From the NCBI GenBank assembly GCA_913757435.1, contig CAJYDM010000004.1:186001-250000 (forward strand): DNA of 64,000 nt. Reading direction: 5' to 3'. Below the pieces are notes generated by a model. That model was given only the letters and a program-made list of their open reading frames with translations. It did not search any database and had not been told where the DNA came from. The number at the start of each line of letters is the position of its first letter. Within the stretch, counting starts at the first letter, position 1. Position numbers and translations under genes: made by a program. Positions 8,916-16,975 of the stretch are shown one piece after another. This DNA comes from Syntrophomonas sp. DTU019. GTDB lineage: Bacteria; Bacillota; Syntrophomonadia; Syntrophomonadales; Syntrophomonadaceae.

Positions 8916-9315
8916 TACTCAGCTCCTTCAAGGAAAAATAATCCATAATACTAGAGGGCAGCGTTAAGGCGCCATTAGCGGAAGCCACATAATCATTAAG
9001 ACTGATCAGGCCCGGTAAATCTCTTGCAGCGCCCCACCCGCGGTGGTTGTTCGTACTGCTCTGATTGAGCCCTTCCATACAAAATATGGCACACTTATAC
9101 GATGGCGGTGACGCGGCGGGTTCCGACCTTTCCGTAGTATTGTTAAATTATAGTCGCTGACGGGAATAGATATGCAGGTTAAATCACGCTCATCATCGAT
9201 CGAATTGCCGCAAGCCCGTTTATGGTCTGTTCGCTGGGTCTCTTGCCTCATTGTGGTTGTGCCACTCGACCAGATTTGTTGAGTCTCCTTCAGTTATGGT
9301 TATCTACGAAATCAT
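8916..9315 (-). other. 400-bp stretch of uncertain coding content
   Basis: Two minus-strand frames look partly protein-like but neither is complete. One reads from about 9253 to 9006 with no convincing homology. Another runs from about 9140 to 8908, ending DYFSLKELSNY at the TAG that overlaps the ATT start of the membrane gene. A third short frame (about 9285-9230) contains NLVEWHNHNEA, reminiscent of integrase/transposase C-terminal ends. This may be a decayed gene or transposase. Not confidently a gene. Confidence 0.3.
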
Positions 9316-9882
9316 TCAATGTGCGAAACGCCGCTGGATACGGTGATAATCTTCCATAGTGTCGATGTCCATCAGGATGCCCGGGCTATCGACCTCGGTA
9401 TACATGCACCCCTGCGCGCTGATGAAGCGTTCCAGGCTCTGGTAGTCCCCCTGCATGATTTGAGGGATCAGGGTGCTGTGCATTAAGACCGGGTGCCCGG
9501 GACGGTCATTAAAGCGGGGCACAACTATGGGGGCATCGATTTGCAGCATCTGTTTAAATACGGAATGGTTTATGCAGGGGCAGTCTCCCGGCATGAAGAA
9601 AAAGCGCGGGGCTCTGACATGGATCAGGCCGGCTTTCACTGAGGTGAACATGCCTTGCTGATAGGAGGGGTTGTATATCATTTCCACTTCCCGATACTGG
9701 CACAGGATTGTGGCCAGGCTCTCCCGATAATGCCCTACCACTACATAAACGCAAGAGCAGTATGGCAGCAGGCTCTCTACCGACCTGGCCAAAACCGACT
9801 TTCCTCCCAAGTCCAGCTCCAATTTGTTAAATTCCCCGATACGTTGGGATTTTCCGGCAGCAGCGATTACACCTTCGACCAT
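9316..9882 (-). CDS. MobA/MocA-like molybdenum cofactor nucleotidyltransferase
   Basis: A 188-residue NTP_transf_3 protein. Seen: the N-terminal nucleotide loop GVIAAAGKSQRIGEFNKLEL, the metal-binding PGDCPCI at about 98-104, RPGHPVLM, and the end SPGILMDIDTMEDY. The family transfers GMP or CMP to molybdopterin in the cytoplasm to make dinucleotide cofactors. The shape and motifs resemble the cytidylyltransferase (MocA) branch as much as MobA. Start ATG 9882 follows AAGGAGG at 4-base spacing. The context of a molybdate permease, an XdhC-like gene and an AOR in the window supports cofactor maturation. Confidence 0.82.
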   Translation of the reverse strand: MVEGVIAAAGKSQRIGEFNKLELDLGGKSVLARSVESLLPYCSCVYVVVGHYRESLATILCQYREVEMIYNPSYQQGMFTSVKAGLIHVRAPRFFFMPGDCPCINHSVFKQMLQIDAPIVVPRFNDRPGHPVLMHSTLIPQIMQGDYQSLERFISAQGCMYTEVDSPGILMDIDTMEDYHRIQRRFAH

Positions 9883-10142
9883 GCGGCCTCCTTCTCCATG
9901 GTTAAAACAATCATTGCTCGACCCTCACCCGGTGGATTAATTCTATATCTATTCGGCAGGTCTGTCTCACTATCCTCTGAGCAGCAGCGGAATCGCGTAA
10001 TCGGCTGGATGGCTTGAAATAACAACTCCTCCCCCGCTGGTAGCATAGCAGCGGAAATATCGATCCATACTGATTTAAGCAGGGGATTGCCAGTTGTGCA
10101 GCGAAATCTGATGAAGTAAATCGAAACCAGGGGGGTAATGTT
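9883..10142. other. Divergent intergenic region, nothing recognised
   Basis: It separates two divergent genes and must hold both promoters. A GGGGGG ribosome site precedes the plus-strand gene. No riboswitch was recognised here. Confidence 0.4.
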
Positions 10143-10940
10143 ATGGTCGACCCCGGCAAAGGACGGCTGACCGCCATCCTTATGATAATTATGTCAGCCC
10201 TGGCGCTAGGGGCGGCATTGAGCGGCTTAGCCTATCCCCAAATCTATGGGGATACTCTGAATAAAGGCCTATTGCCTGGCACTTTTGCGCAGGATGTGAT
10301 TTCAGTTCCAGCTGCTCTCATTCTGGCCTTTATGTCTATACGGTTCTTGAAACGCCAGCGTTTCAAGAGTTTTATCATCATGCTGGGCTTGAGCGCCTAT
10401 TTCTTCTACGCCTACGGCCTGTTCACCATCAGCGGGAATTACAACCAGCTTTACCCTCTGTATCTGCTTATATTCGCTCTGGGAGTATACAGCCTTATCC
10501 TGGGTCTTACCAGTTTTAAGGCTGCTGCAGTAGTGCAGACCCAACTTCCTGCCTGGCTGCGCCGAGCCCTGGCTGCTTTTTTCGTATTAATAGTAGTGGT
10601 ATTCGTTTCCCTGTGGCTAGCCATTCTCCTCCCCGCATCGGCTGCCACAGTACAGCCTGATGCATATGCGGTCCTGGTGCTGGATCTGGCAGTGGTTATG
10701 CCTGCACTGGCCATCACCGCCTACATGCTGTGGTTCAGCATCCCCTTTGGCAACGTGCTGGCCGGGGTGGCCTTGCTCAAATCCATGACTCTTATTTTAT
10801 CAGTAGCCTTGGGTACCGCCGTGGCCCCCCTGTACGGACTGCCTTTGGACTATCCTATGCTGGGCATCTATTGCCTGGTGGTGCTCTTCAGCCTTTTCCT
10901 GGGTACCTTCTATATGCTGAATCTTATACGAAAATGCTAA
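10143..10940 (+). CDS. Polytopic membrane protein of unknown function
   Basis: 265 residues with about eight hydrophobic helices, beginning at 12-32 and ending at 240-260. No catalytic motif, signal peptide or transporter signature was recognised. ATG 10143 follows GGGGGGTAATGTT. It stands alone and is divergent from the MobA-like gene. Confidence 0.75.
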   Translation: MVDPGKGRLTAILMIIMSALALGAALSGLAYPQIYGDTLNKGLLPGTFAQDVISVPAALILAFMSIRFLKRQRFKSFIIMLGLSAYFFYAYGLFTISGNYNQLYPLYLLIFALGVYSLILGLTSFKAAAVVQTQLPAWLRRALAAFFVLIVVVFVSLWLAILLPASAATVQPDAYAVLVLDLAVVMPALAITAYMLWFSIPFGNVLAGVALLKSMTLILSVALGTAVAPLYGLPLDYPMLGIYCLVVLFSLFLGTFYMLNLIRKC

Positions 10941-11203
10941 CGGCCAAACCAATGTCTACAACTGACGGCAGTCAGCATTACCATAACCAGCAACAAAGGC
11001 AAGAGGGTTTTGATTCTGCTGTTGCTGCGTCCCCCCGTTGTAAATTAGTGATGCTATTATTGGTTGATGTGATTTGTACTAGGTGACCTTTCATGTGGAT
11101 GTTTGTGAAGGAGGCATTCGCCAGCAGTGCTGACAAAGTCATCATGCAACGGATTCTGTGACGGGATGGCAGAGGGGCGCATAGGATCATGGTATAAGAG
11201 CCG

Positions 11204-11944
11204 TTATCTCCATGAGCAGATTTTTCTTTCCGCGTAATCGATGGAAACGAATAGACAGAAGCCGATGAAGCTCAACACCAGTATGCCAGCATACATGTCA
11301 AGATAATTAACGCGCAGCCAGGCATCCATAATGAAAAACCCCATGCCGTACTGAGTGCCGAAGGTTTCTGTGAAGAACAAGATGGATATAGCCGTTCCCA
11401 GGGCCAAGCGGGTGGCGGTCAAGACCTCGGGTAAGGCGGCCGGGGCGATTATTTCGGTAAAAATCTGCATCCGGCCCGCACCCAGCGACTGCAGCGAGTA
11501 GAAAGTCTGGGCGGGAATGTCCCGGACCGCGTCACGGGCGGTGATGATGATCTGAAAGACAATTATCAACACGATCATCACTATTTTAGAGGTCTCGCCC
11601 AGGCCAAACAACACCATGATCACCGGCAACAGGGCGATCTTGGGAATGGGATAGGCAAAGTACATCAAGGGAGCCAGAATGCGATCCCATTTTTCAAAAT
11701 AACCCATCAAAAACCCCAGAGGAACCCCGATGAGAAATGAAATAGCCACGCCTTCCACAATGCGCATCAGACTATAGGCCACATGGATAGCCATTCTGTC
11801 CGGAAATATTACTCCGATCTGAACGAAAACATCGATCGGGTTGGGAATAATCGGCCGGTCCATACCTATAGCCAGCAGATACCAGGCTGCCATCAGAATC
11901 AGACCACCCAGGAGGGCTCCGCGAGTTTTTTCCCGTGAAAACAT
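11204..11944 (-). CDS. ABC transporter permease, NitT/TauT (SsuC/TauC) type
   Basis: About 247 residues, six membrane helices. It contains the BPD_transp_1 EAA-like loop (YSLQSLGAGRMQIFTEIIAP), which contacts the ATPase. The family imports nitrate, taurine, sulfonates, thiamine precursors and similar solutes. Its partners are almost certainly the ATPase at 14084 and the binding protein at 14864, although two plus-strand genes separate them. ATG 11944 is preferred over GTG 11953 because GGTGAG lies at 5-base spacing. An upstream element is shared with the binding-protein gene. Confidence 0.88.
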   Translation of the reverse strand: MFSREKTRGALLGGLILMAAWYLLAIGMDRPIIPNPIDVFVQIGVIFPDRMAIHVAYSLMRIVEGVAISFLIGVPLGFLMGYFEKWDRILAPLMYFAYPIPKIALLPVIMVLFGLGETSKIVMIVLIIVFQIIITARDAVRDIPAQTFYSLQSLGAGRMQIFTEIIAPAALPEVLTATRLALGTAISILFFTETFGTQYGMGFFIMDAWLRVNYLDMYAGILVLSFIGFCLFVSIDYAERKICSWR

Positions 11945-11955
11945 ATTACTCACCC

Positions 11956-12000
11956 ACGCCTGATTTTAATATATCACAAACCATAAAACCACAATTTTCA
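11956..12000 (-). promoter_or_regulatory. Upstream element shared with the ABC binding-protein gene (copy 1)
   Basis: A 45-base segment nearly the same as 15846-15891. On the plus strand both read CTGATTTTAATATAT, a variable patch, then ATAAAACCA and TTTTCA. Each copy lies just upstream of a minus-strand ABC-transporter gene, so a common operator or promoter is likely. Regulator unknown. Confidence 0.6.
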
Positions 12001-12078
12001 ACCAATCTGCCAAAATAAAGTGCAACAACTACTGCGCTATCCAGGAAAGCGGTTGACCGGTTGCAGTATAATGGCAAT

Positions 12079-12864
12079 ATGAGAACTACTATCCATTGCA
12101 CCACTTCAATAACAATGCTGATCATGTTAATGGTGACCATCCTGCTGGCGTTATCGGGATGTATGATGCCGGCTCAGAGCAATAATCCTGCCCCGGACGG
12201 GCGGCCTTCGCAGTCGTCCCTGCCGGATGGGACCGATAATGTTCCTGAAGCGACAAGCCGACCGACCCGGCCCGACCCCTCCAGTTTGCAAACCGCGCGG
12301 GTGGTAGACATCACGGATGGGGATACAATTCGGGTGAGACTGCAAGATAAAGTAGAAAAGCTGCGCCTCATCGGGGTCAATTCTCCGGAATTGAGCCACC
12401 CCACCCGCGGCGAGGAGCCTTATGCCCAGGCGGCTCGCGAATACACCCGCCAGAAGCTTTCCAATCAAACGGTACTCTTGGAATTTGATGTACAGCAAAA
12501 CGATCAGTACGGGCGGCTGCTGGCTTATGTGTGGCAGGATGAGGAAATGTTAAATATGACTCTGCTCAAAGAGGGCTACGCCCAAATGGTGACCTTCCCC
12601 CCCAACCTCAAATATGTGGACTTCTTCCGCAGCGCGCAGCGCGAAGCTATACAAACTGAGCGGGGTCTGTGGGGCCTCAAAGACGACCTGGGCTCATCTG
12701 CCAGCAGCAAAGGGGCTTTCCTGGGAAGCACCAGTTCTAACAAATATCATTTCCCGGAATGCGACTGGGCCCAACGGATCGCCCCCTCCAAGCAGGTGTG
12801 GTTCCAATCCCGGAGCGAGGCTGCCCTGACCGGGTATGAGCCCTGCGGAACTTGCAGCCCGTGA
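12079..12864 (+). CDS. Secreted lipoprotein thermonuclease (SNase-like)
   Basis: 262 residues from ATG 12079. An N-terminal hydrophobic segment ends in the lipobox LALSGC, followed by a Pro/Ser-rich spacer. A staphylococcal-nuclease fold follows (about 75-200) with VVDITDGDTIRV, LRLIGVNSPEL and NDQYGRLLAYVW. These carry the Asp, Arg and Glu pattern of SNase. A C-terminal ~45-residue module FLGSTSSNKYHFPECDWAQ...CGTC has spaced His/Cys residues, a small probable metal-binding or Ada-like module often seen after SNase domains. It should act outside the membrane as a DNase/RNase. It is divergent from the permease gene. Confidence 0.87.
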   Translation: MRTTIHCTTSITMLIMLMVTILLALSGCMMPAQSNNPAPDGRPSQSSLPDGTDNVPEATSRPTRPDPSSLQTARVVDITDGDTIRVRLQDKVEKLRLIGVNSPELSHPTRGEEPYAQAAREYTRQKLSNQTVLLEFDVQQNDQYGRLLAYVWQDEEMLNMTLLKEGYAQMVTFPPNLKYVDFFRSAQREAIQTERGLWGLKDDLGSSASSKGAFLGSTSSNKYHFPECDWAQRIAPSKQVWFQSRSEAALTGYEPCGTCSP

Positions 12865-12978
12865 CGCTGTCGGCCTCATGCCCGCAGCTCAAAATGAAAC
12901 AGACTCAGTATTTATGAGATAATCGATAAGGTACTGCCGGCTCTCATAGGCCGGATATATTGTAAACGGAGCATTGTA

Positions 12979-14094
12979 ATGTTGTTGCCTAAAGCCAAGA
13001 ATCTTAGCGGCGATTTATCGGGTTCGATTGGAGACCTGGGCACTTTTCTGCCCTACGTGATCGGGGCCATCACTGTAGCCAGCTTGGACATCACCAGCGT
13101 CCTGGTCATGGTCGGCCTAATGTACCTCTTCACTGCCTGCTATTATCGCCTCCCGGTGCCGGTCCAGCCCATGAAAGTCATCGGGGCGGCCATCATCGTG
13201 CACCATTTCACGGCCGCCCAAGTGGCGGCCTCAGGGCTCCTTATCGGCGCCTTCTTGCTGTTCATAGCCGTGACCGGGTTGATCGAAAAGATTGCCCGGA
13301 TCACCCCGGTGGCGGTTACCATGGGCATACAAACCGGACTAGGCATCAGCCTGGCAATGCTGGGAATTAAGATGACCGGCACCGACTGGACACTGGGTAT
13401 ACCCATTCTGCTGGTGATGCTGCTCTTGATGAACAACCGCTATCTGCCGGCTTCCATTGTGGCCTTGGTCGGAGGGACCGCGCTGTCCCTGTATTTGCAT
13501 CCAGAGATCGATCTACCCGTATTGATCTGGCAATTCAACCTGCCCCAACCGATCTGGCCGGCGTGGGCTGATTTCAACCAGGGCTTCTGGCAAGGTGCCC
13601 TCCCGCAGCTGCCGTTGACCTTGACAAATTCCGTCCTGGTAATCGCATATTTGGCCAGCCAGCTCTTCCCGGATTCCTCCCAGCGGGTCACCTACAATAA
13701 CCTCTGCCTGACCCTGGGGATAGGTAATCTCATCGGCGCCCCGCTGGGGATGATCCCCATATGCCACGGCAGCGGCGGTTTGGCGGCTCACTACCGCTTC
13801 GGGGCGAGGAGTGGATATGCGTTGGTCTTTATTGGTTTGGCACTGCTTTTCATAGGTTTGTTTCTGGGCTCGTCGGGACTGCAGTTGCTGCAGATCATCC
13901 CCCAGGCGGTTCTGGGAGGGATGTTGTTCTACAGTGGGCTGGACCTCATTAAGCCCATCAAGACTGAAGACCATAATGAGATGTTCATATTCGCTTCCGT
14001 GGTGGTTTTGAGCATAGCTATAAACCCCGCCATCGGGTTTGTGGCCGGGCTGTTGATTTTCCTATTATCCAAGCGATTTGAAGTTATTTTGTAG
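12979..14094 (+). CDS. MOT1-type molybdate permease
   Basis: 371 residues, about ten helices. Two diagnostic motifs are present: the N-terminal GDLSGSIGDLGTFLPY and the later IPICHGSGGLAAHYRFGARSG block, both typical of the MOT1 branch of the SulP superfamily that takes up molybdate; PVPVQPMKVIGA is also conserved. ATG 12979 is preceded by GGAG. Its last 11 bases overlap the end of the convergent ABC ATPase gene. Sulfate or tungstate transport cannot be excluded. Confidence 0.88.
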   Translation: MLLPKAKNLSGDLSGSIGDLGTFLPYVIGAITVASLDITSVLVMVGLMYLFTACYYRLPVPVQPMKVIGAAIIVHHFTAAQVAASGLLIGAFLLFIAVTGLIEKIARITPVAVTMGIQTGLGISLAMLGIKMTGTDWTLGIPILLVMLLLMNNRYLPASIVALVGGTALSLYLHPEIDLPVLIWQFNLPQPIWPAWADFNQGFWQGALPQLPLTLTNSVLVIAYLASQLFPDSSQRVTYNNLCLTLGIGNLIGAPLGMIPICHGSGGLAAHYRFGARSGYALVFIGLALLFIGLFLGSSGLQLLQIIPQAVLGGMLFYSGLDLIKPIKTEDHNEMFIFASVVVLSIAINPAIGFVAGLLIFLLSKRFEVIL

Positions 14095-14857
14095 GCCTAT
14101 CCAGATGATGAGCATTTTGCGGTGCGGAAAGCCTTTCTCTGAGGTGGCTGGCCATGAGATGGTATTCATCCTTTGAACGCAGATCTTCCATCATGAAACA
14201 AGGATTTTCAATGTTCTCTAAGACTCTGCCCGGGGCCGACGACAGAACAACTATTTTGCTGCCCAGGTAAAGGGCTTCATCAACGCTGTGGGTAATAAAA
14301 ACCGTGGTAACTTTATGCTCTTTCCATATGTTCAAGAAAAGCTCCTGAATCTCTTCACGGGTTATGGCATCCAGGGCGGAAAAAGGCTCATCCATAAGGA
14401 GCAGGTCGGGTCGCATCACAAATGCCCGGGCTATGGCCACACGCTGCTGCTGCCCGCCGCTCAGCTCCTTGGGATAGCGTTTGAGTAAATCGTTTATGCC
14501 CAACTGCTCAAAGATATAGCTGCTGTAATCATCCAGCCCATAACGGTCTTTTTTGATCTTCAGGCCGAGCATAGCATTCTGGTATACTGTCTTCCAGGGA
14601 ACCAGTCCATAGTTCTGCAGGATCAGCCCGATGCGCTGCGTCTTGGGGTCGATGGCCCGCCCGTCTATAGAGACCTCCCCGCCATATTCCTTATTGATGC
14701 CTGATAAAACATACAACAGCGTAGATTTGCCGCAGCCCGAGGGACCTATGAAGGTGTAGATCTCTCCACTTTCGATATCGATGTTGAGGTTTTCCAGGGC
14801 AGTGATGTCCTGGTTTTGCCACTTATAGTAGACCGACAAATCCTTTATCTTTATCAC
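14084..14857 (-). CDS. ABC transporter ATPase, NitT/TauT (SsuB/TauB) type
   Basis: 257 residues. Seen: Walker A GPSGCGKST, Q-loop LILQNYGLVPWKT, signature LSGGQQQRVAIARA, Walker B LLMDEPFSALD and H-loop FITHSVDEAL. The start is GTG 14857 with GAGGTAAG upstream. Six bases separate it from the binding-protein gene, so the two are cotranscribed and probably energise the permease at 11204. Confidence 0.92.
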   Translation of the reverse strand: MIKIKDLSVYYKWQNQDITALENLNIDIESGEIYTFIGPSGCGKSTLLYVLSGINKEYGGEVSIDGRAIDPKTQRIGLILQNYGLVPWKTVYQNAMLGLKIKKDRYGLDDYSSYIFEQLGINDLLKRYPKELSGGQQQRVAIARAFVMRPDLLLMDEPFSALDAITREEIQELFLNIWKEHKVTTVFITHSVDEALYLGSKIVVLSSAPGRVLENIENPCFMMEDLRSKDEYHLMASHLRERLSAPQNAHHLDRPTK

Positions 14858-14863
14858 CGATGC

Positions 14864-15802
14864 TTACCTCAATACCGAATCATCCACCAGATCGTTATAC
14901 TGGTGGCTGCCCTTAACAAGGTTTTTGGCCTTCATCCACTGTACCACCTGATCAACAACCTGCTCGTCCGGCCCGGTAGCAGCGGTATACTTGGGCAGGA
15001 CCAGCGAGTCCCTGATAGCTGCCGGGAATCCCTGGGACTGTATCACAAAGTCCACATAATTCTGCTGCGGTTCGTTCTGCAGGTAGGCCACACTGTCATT
15101 GTAGGCACGGAATATGGCCTTGACCGCCTCAGGGTTTTCCTGGAGGCATTTCTCAGTGAATGCTACTACCCCGGGCTTGTTGCCCATTTCATCAGTGCTA
15201 GCCAATACTTTGGCCCCGTCGCTGATGGCCACACCCGCTAACGGTTCGGGCAGGATGCAGGCATCGATTTTTCCACCTTGCAGCATTTCCAGCCTGGTAG
15301 GCAACGGGGGGATGGCTACTTTATCGATGGCGCTGGGCTCTACCTGGCTAGCGGTCAGCATCTGGTCCACCAGGTACTCCATAATGGTGTTGGTAGAAAG
15401 GCCCACTGTCCTGCCCTCAAGCTCCGGTATCGAATTGATGCCGGAGTCCCTTCCTGCCAGAATCTGTATATTGCCATCGTTGCGCGCTACGATTTTCTGT
15501 TTGAAGCCGCCTTCATTAGCGAATACCACCGCCAGGACGTCGGTCACCATACCATCCAATTGTCCGCTCTGCATGGCGCTGTCCCGGTCCTGTGCACTCT
15601 TGAAATGGATGACATTGACCTGGACACCCTGTTTTTCAAAATAACCGTTTTTCTCCGCGATCATAAAAGGTATCGATTCCACATCAGGCATGACCCCGAA
15701 ATTGATCACCTTCTGTTCCGGCCCGGCCGATGGTTTATCTGCGCATCCCACCAGATTGAAAGCTATAGCTATTATAACCAGGAATAGCAGCATCCTTTTC
15801 AT
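14864..15802 (-). CDS. ABC transporter solute-binding lipoprotein (NMT1/SsuA-like)
   Basis: About 312 residues. Signal peptide with lipobox FNLVGC, then the SsuA/NMT1-type periplasmic-binding fold (VINFGVMPDVESIPFMIAEK, GYFEKQGVQVNV, DGMVTDVLA). It should be anchored outside the membrane and deliver an unknown small anion or pyrimidine-like solute to the permease. ATG 15802 is chosen because GGGGGG precedes it at 7 bases; the frame extends to 15817. First gene of its unit, with the shared element about 45 bases upstream. Confidence 0.88.
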   Translation of the reverse strand: MKRMLLFLVIIAIAFNLVGCADKPSAGPEQKVINFGVMPDVESIPFMIAEKNGYFEKQGVQVNVIHFKSAQDRDSAMQSGQLDGMVTDVLAVVFANEGGFKQKIVARNDGNIQILAGRDSGINSIPELEGRTVGLSTNTIMEYLVDQMLTASQVEPSAIDKVAIPPLPTRLEMLQGGKIDACILPEPLAGVAISDGAKVLASTDEMGNKPGVVAFTEKCLQENPEAVKAIFRAYNDSVAYLQNEPQQNYVDFVIQSQGFPAAIRDSLVLPKYTAATGPDEQVVDQVVQWMKAKNLVKGSHQYNDLVDDSVLR

Positions 15803-15845
15803 ACGGTTACCCCCCACAAGAAATTAAAATCTCTACTTCTCTATT

Positions 15846-15891
15846 CACGCTGATTTTAATATATAATGCACTATAAAACCATAGATTTTCA
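15846..15891 (-). promoter_or_regulatory. Upstream element shared with the ABC permease gene (copy 2)
   Basis: See the copy at 11956-12000. Read on the minus strand, TTGTTT and TATAGT at 17-base spacing overlap the element and could be the promoter of the binding-protein gene; that promoter reading is tentative. Confidence 0.55.
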
Positions 15892-15948
15892 GAAACAAAA
15901 TCGTTAATATGGATAACAAAGGTCAGAATCAAATGTAAGGAGCAAGGC

Positions 15949-16185
15949 ATGATCACTGATGAATTAGTACAGCGCATAAATGAATTGGCTCGCAAAAAGA
16001 AAACTGAAGGACTGACACCGGAAGAGCAGGTGGAACAGCAGAAGCTGTACCGCATCTACCTGGACTCGGTGCGCAGCCAACTCACCCAACAGTTGGACGC
16101 CGCCGGCATCAAACCCAAAGGCCATGTCTGCAGAAGTGGCTGCGGGTGTCACCACCACCACGGCCCCGCAGGAAAACCGAGTTAA
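15949..16185 (+). CDS. DUF896 (YnzC-like) protein with Cys/His tail
   Basis: 78 residues. The helical hairpin RINELARKKKTEGLTPEEQ...EQQKLYRIYLDSVRSQL matches the YnzC/DUF896 family, small cytoplasmic Firmicutes proteins sometimes linked to the SOS or stress response. Unusually the tail reads CRSGCGCHHHHG, three Cys and four His in 12 residues, suggesting metal binding. ATG 15949 has AAGGAG upstream. It is divergent from the ABC operon. Confidence 0.88.
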   Translation: MITDELVQRINELARKKKTEGLTPEEQVEQQKLYRIYLDSVRSQLTQQLDAAGIKPKGHVCRSGCGCHHHHGPAGKPS

Positions 16186-16239
16186 ACACATATGGTCAGC
16201 TTGATCGCTGTTATAGAAACAGCGTCCCAGTAAGCAGAA

Positions 16240-16262
16240 AGCCGGGGGATAAACCCCCGGCT
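16240..16262 (+). terminator. Probable terminator after the DUF896 gene
   Basis: AGCCGGGGG, a 5-base loop and CCCCCGGCT form a strong 9-bp stem 55 bases after the stop. The following tract is only moderately T-rich, so termination efficiency is uncertain. Confidence 0.6.
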
Positions 16263-16975
16263 CTATAATAAGGAAGCTCCAACGAACCTTTATCAATTTC
16301 CTCCTAGCTTCACCTTCCAACTCCCGTTTCCCACTCCCTCTTCCTACAAGTCCTTCATCCGTTCCGTCCTTCCCTACTCATCGTCTACACCAGCTTTACT
16401 TCACTTCCGCTCTTACCATCCAAACCCTCTCGGACCGGACCTTTTAGTAATCACTTCGATGTCGTCAGACCTGCTGCACACTACTTTCTGGCTTTCTTCC
16501 CGGGTATAGTGAACCCCTTTTGATCCACTGGCACCTGTATTCCGATTTCGTGTCCTGTTTCCATTTTCCGGCTCTGTTAGGATTCCATCTTAGGAATTCC
16601 TTGGAGCTTACTTATATAATACATTGCCCCCTGATACTAATCCAGTACCATTTTGAGCCGTATATGCCCCTGTACAGCCAAATTGCCTGTTTTTCCCCCC
16701 GCTGCTCGCTGTATCTCACTGTTAATTGTTTTTTAACATTCGCTTAACATAATCATAACAAAACTAATCACGCTGCTCAGCCTGGAATCCACCGCCAAAA
16801 AGCCGAAATGCTCACCATGACTTGGTTATCTGTTCTTATTATGGGCATCGCGATCCTGCCATGACCGGTGCATTGACCTCAAATGCATGGTTAGCTGGTA
16901 TGGCCGGTTAGTGGTATAATACGGGTAATTCGGGGTTATTTTACTGCCGATGACAAGCAGCATGAGGTGATAGAT
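16263..16975. promoter_or_regulatory. Long intergenic region with an extended -10 promoter at its right end
   Basis: No gene recognised in over 700 bases. The first ~250 bases of the plus strand are markedly C/T-rich. Near the end TGGTATAAT (16910-16918) is an extended -10 box, with TTAGCT 18 bases before it as a weak -35; it would drive the kinase-like gene at 16976. Any structured RNA in the C/T-rich part would need covariance analysis. Confidence 0.45.

Noticed and set aside
9006-9251. 81-residue minus-strand gene
   Set aside because: No ribosome site of quality, no homology seen and a competing frame overlaps it; kept only as an uncertain region.
12052-12071. TTGACC...TATAAT as promoter of the SNase gene
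   Set aside because: The two boxes are only 8 bases apart and the -10 would lie almost on the start codon.
16520-16747. 75-residue plus-strand gene
   Set aside because: Composition follows the C/T-rich tract, with no ribosome site or recognisable domain.
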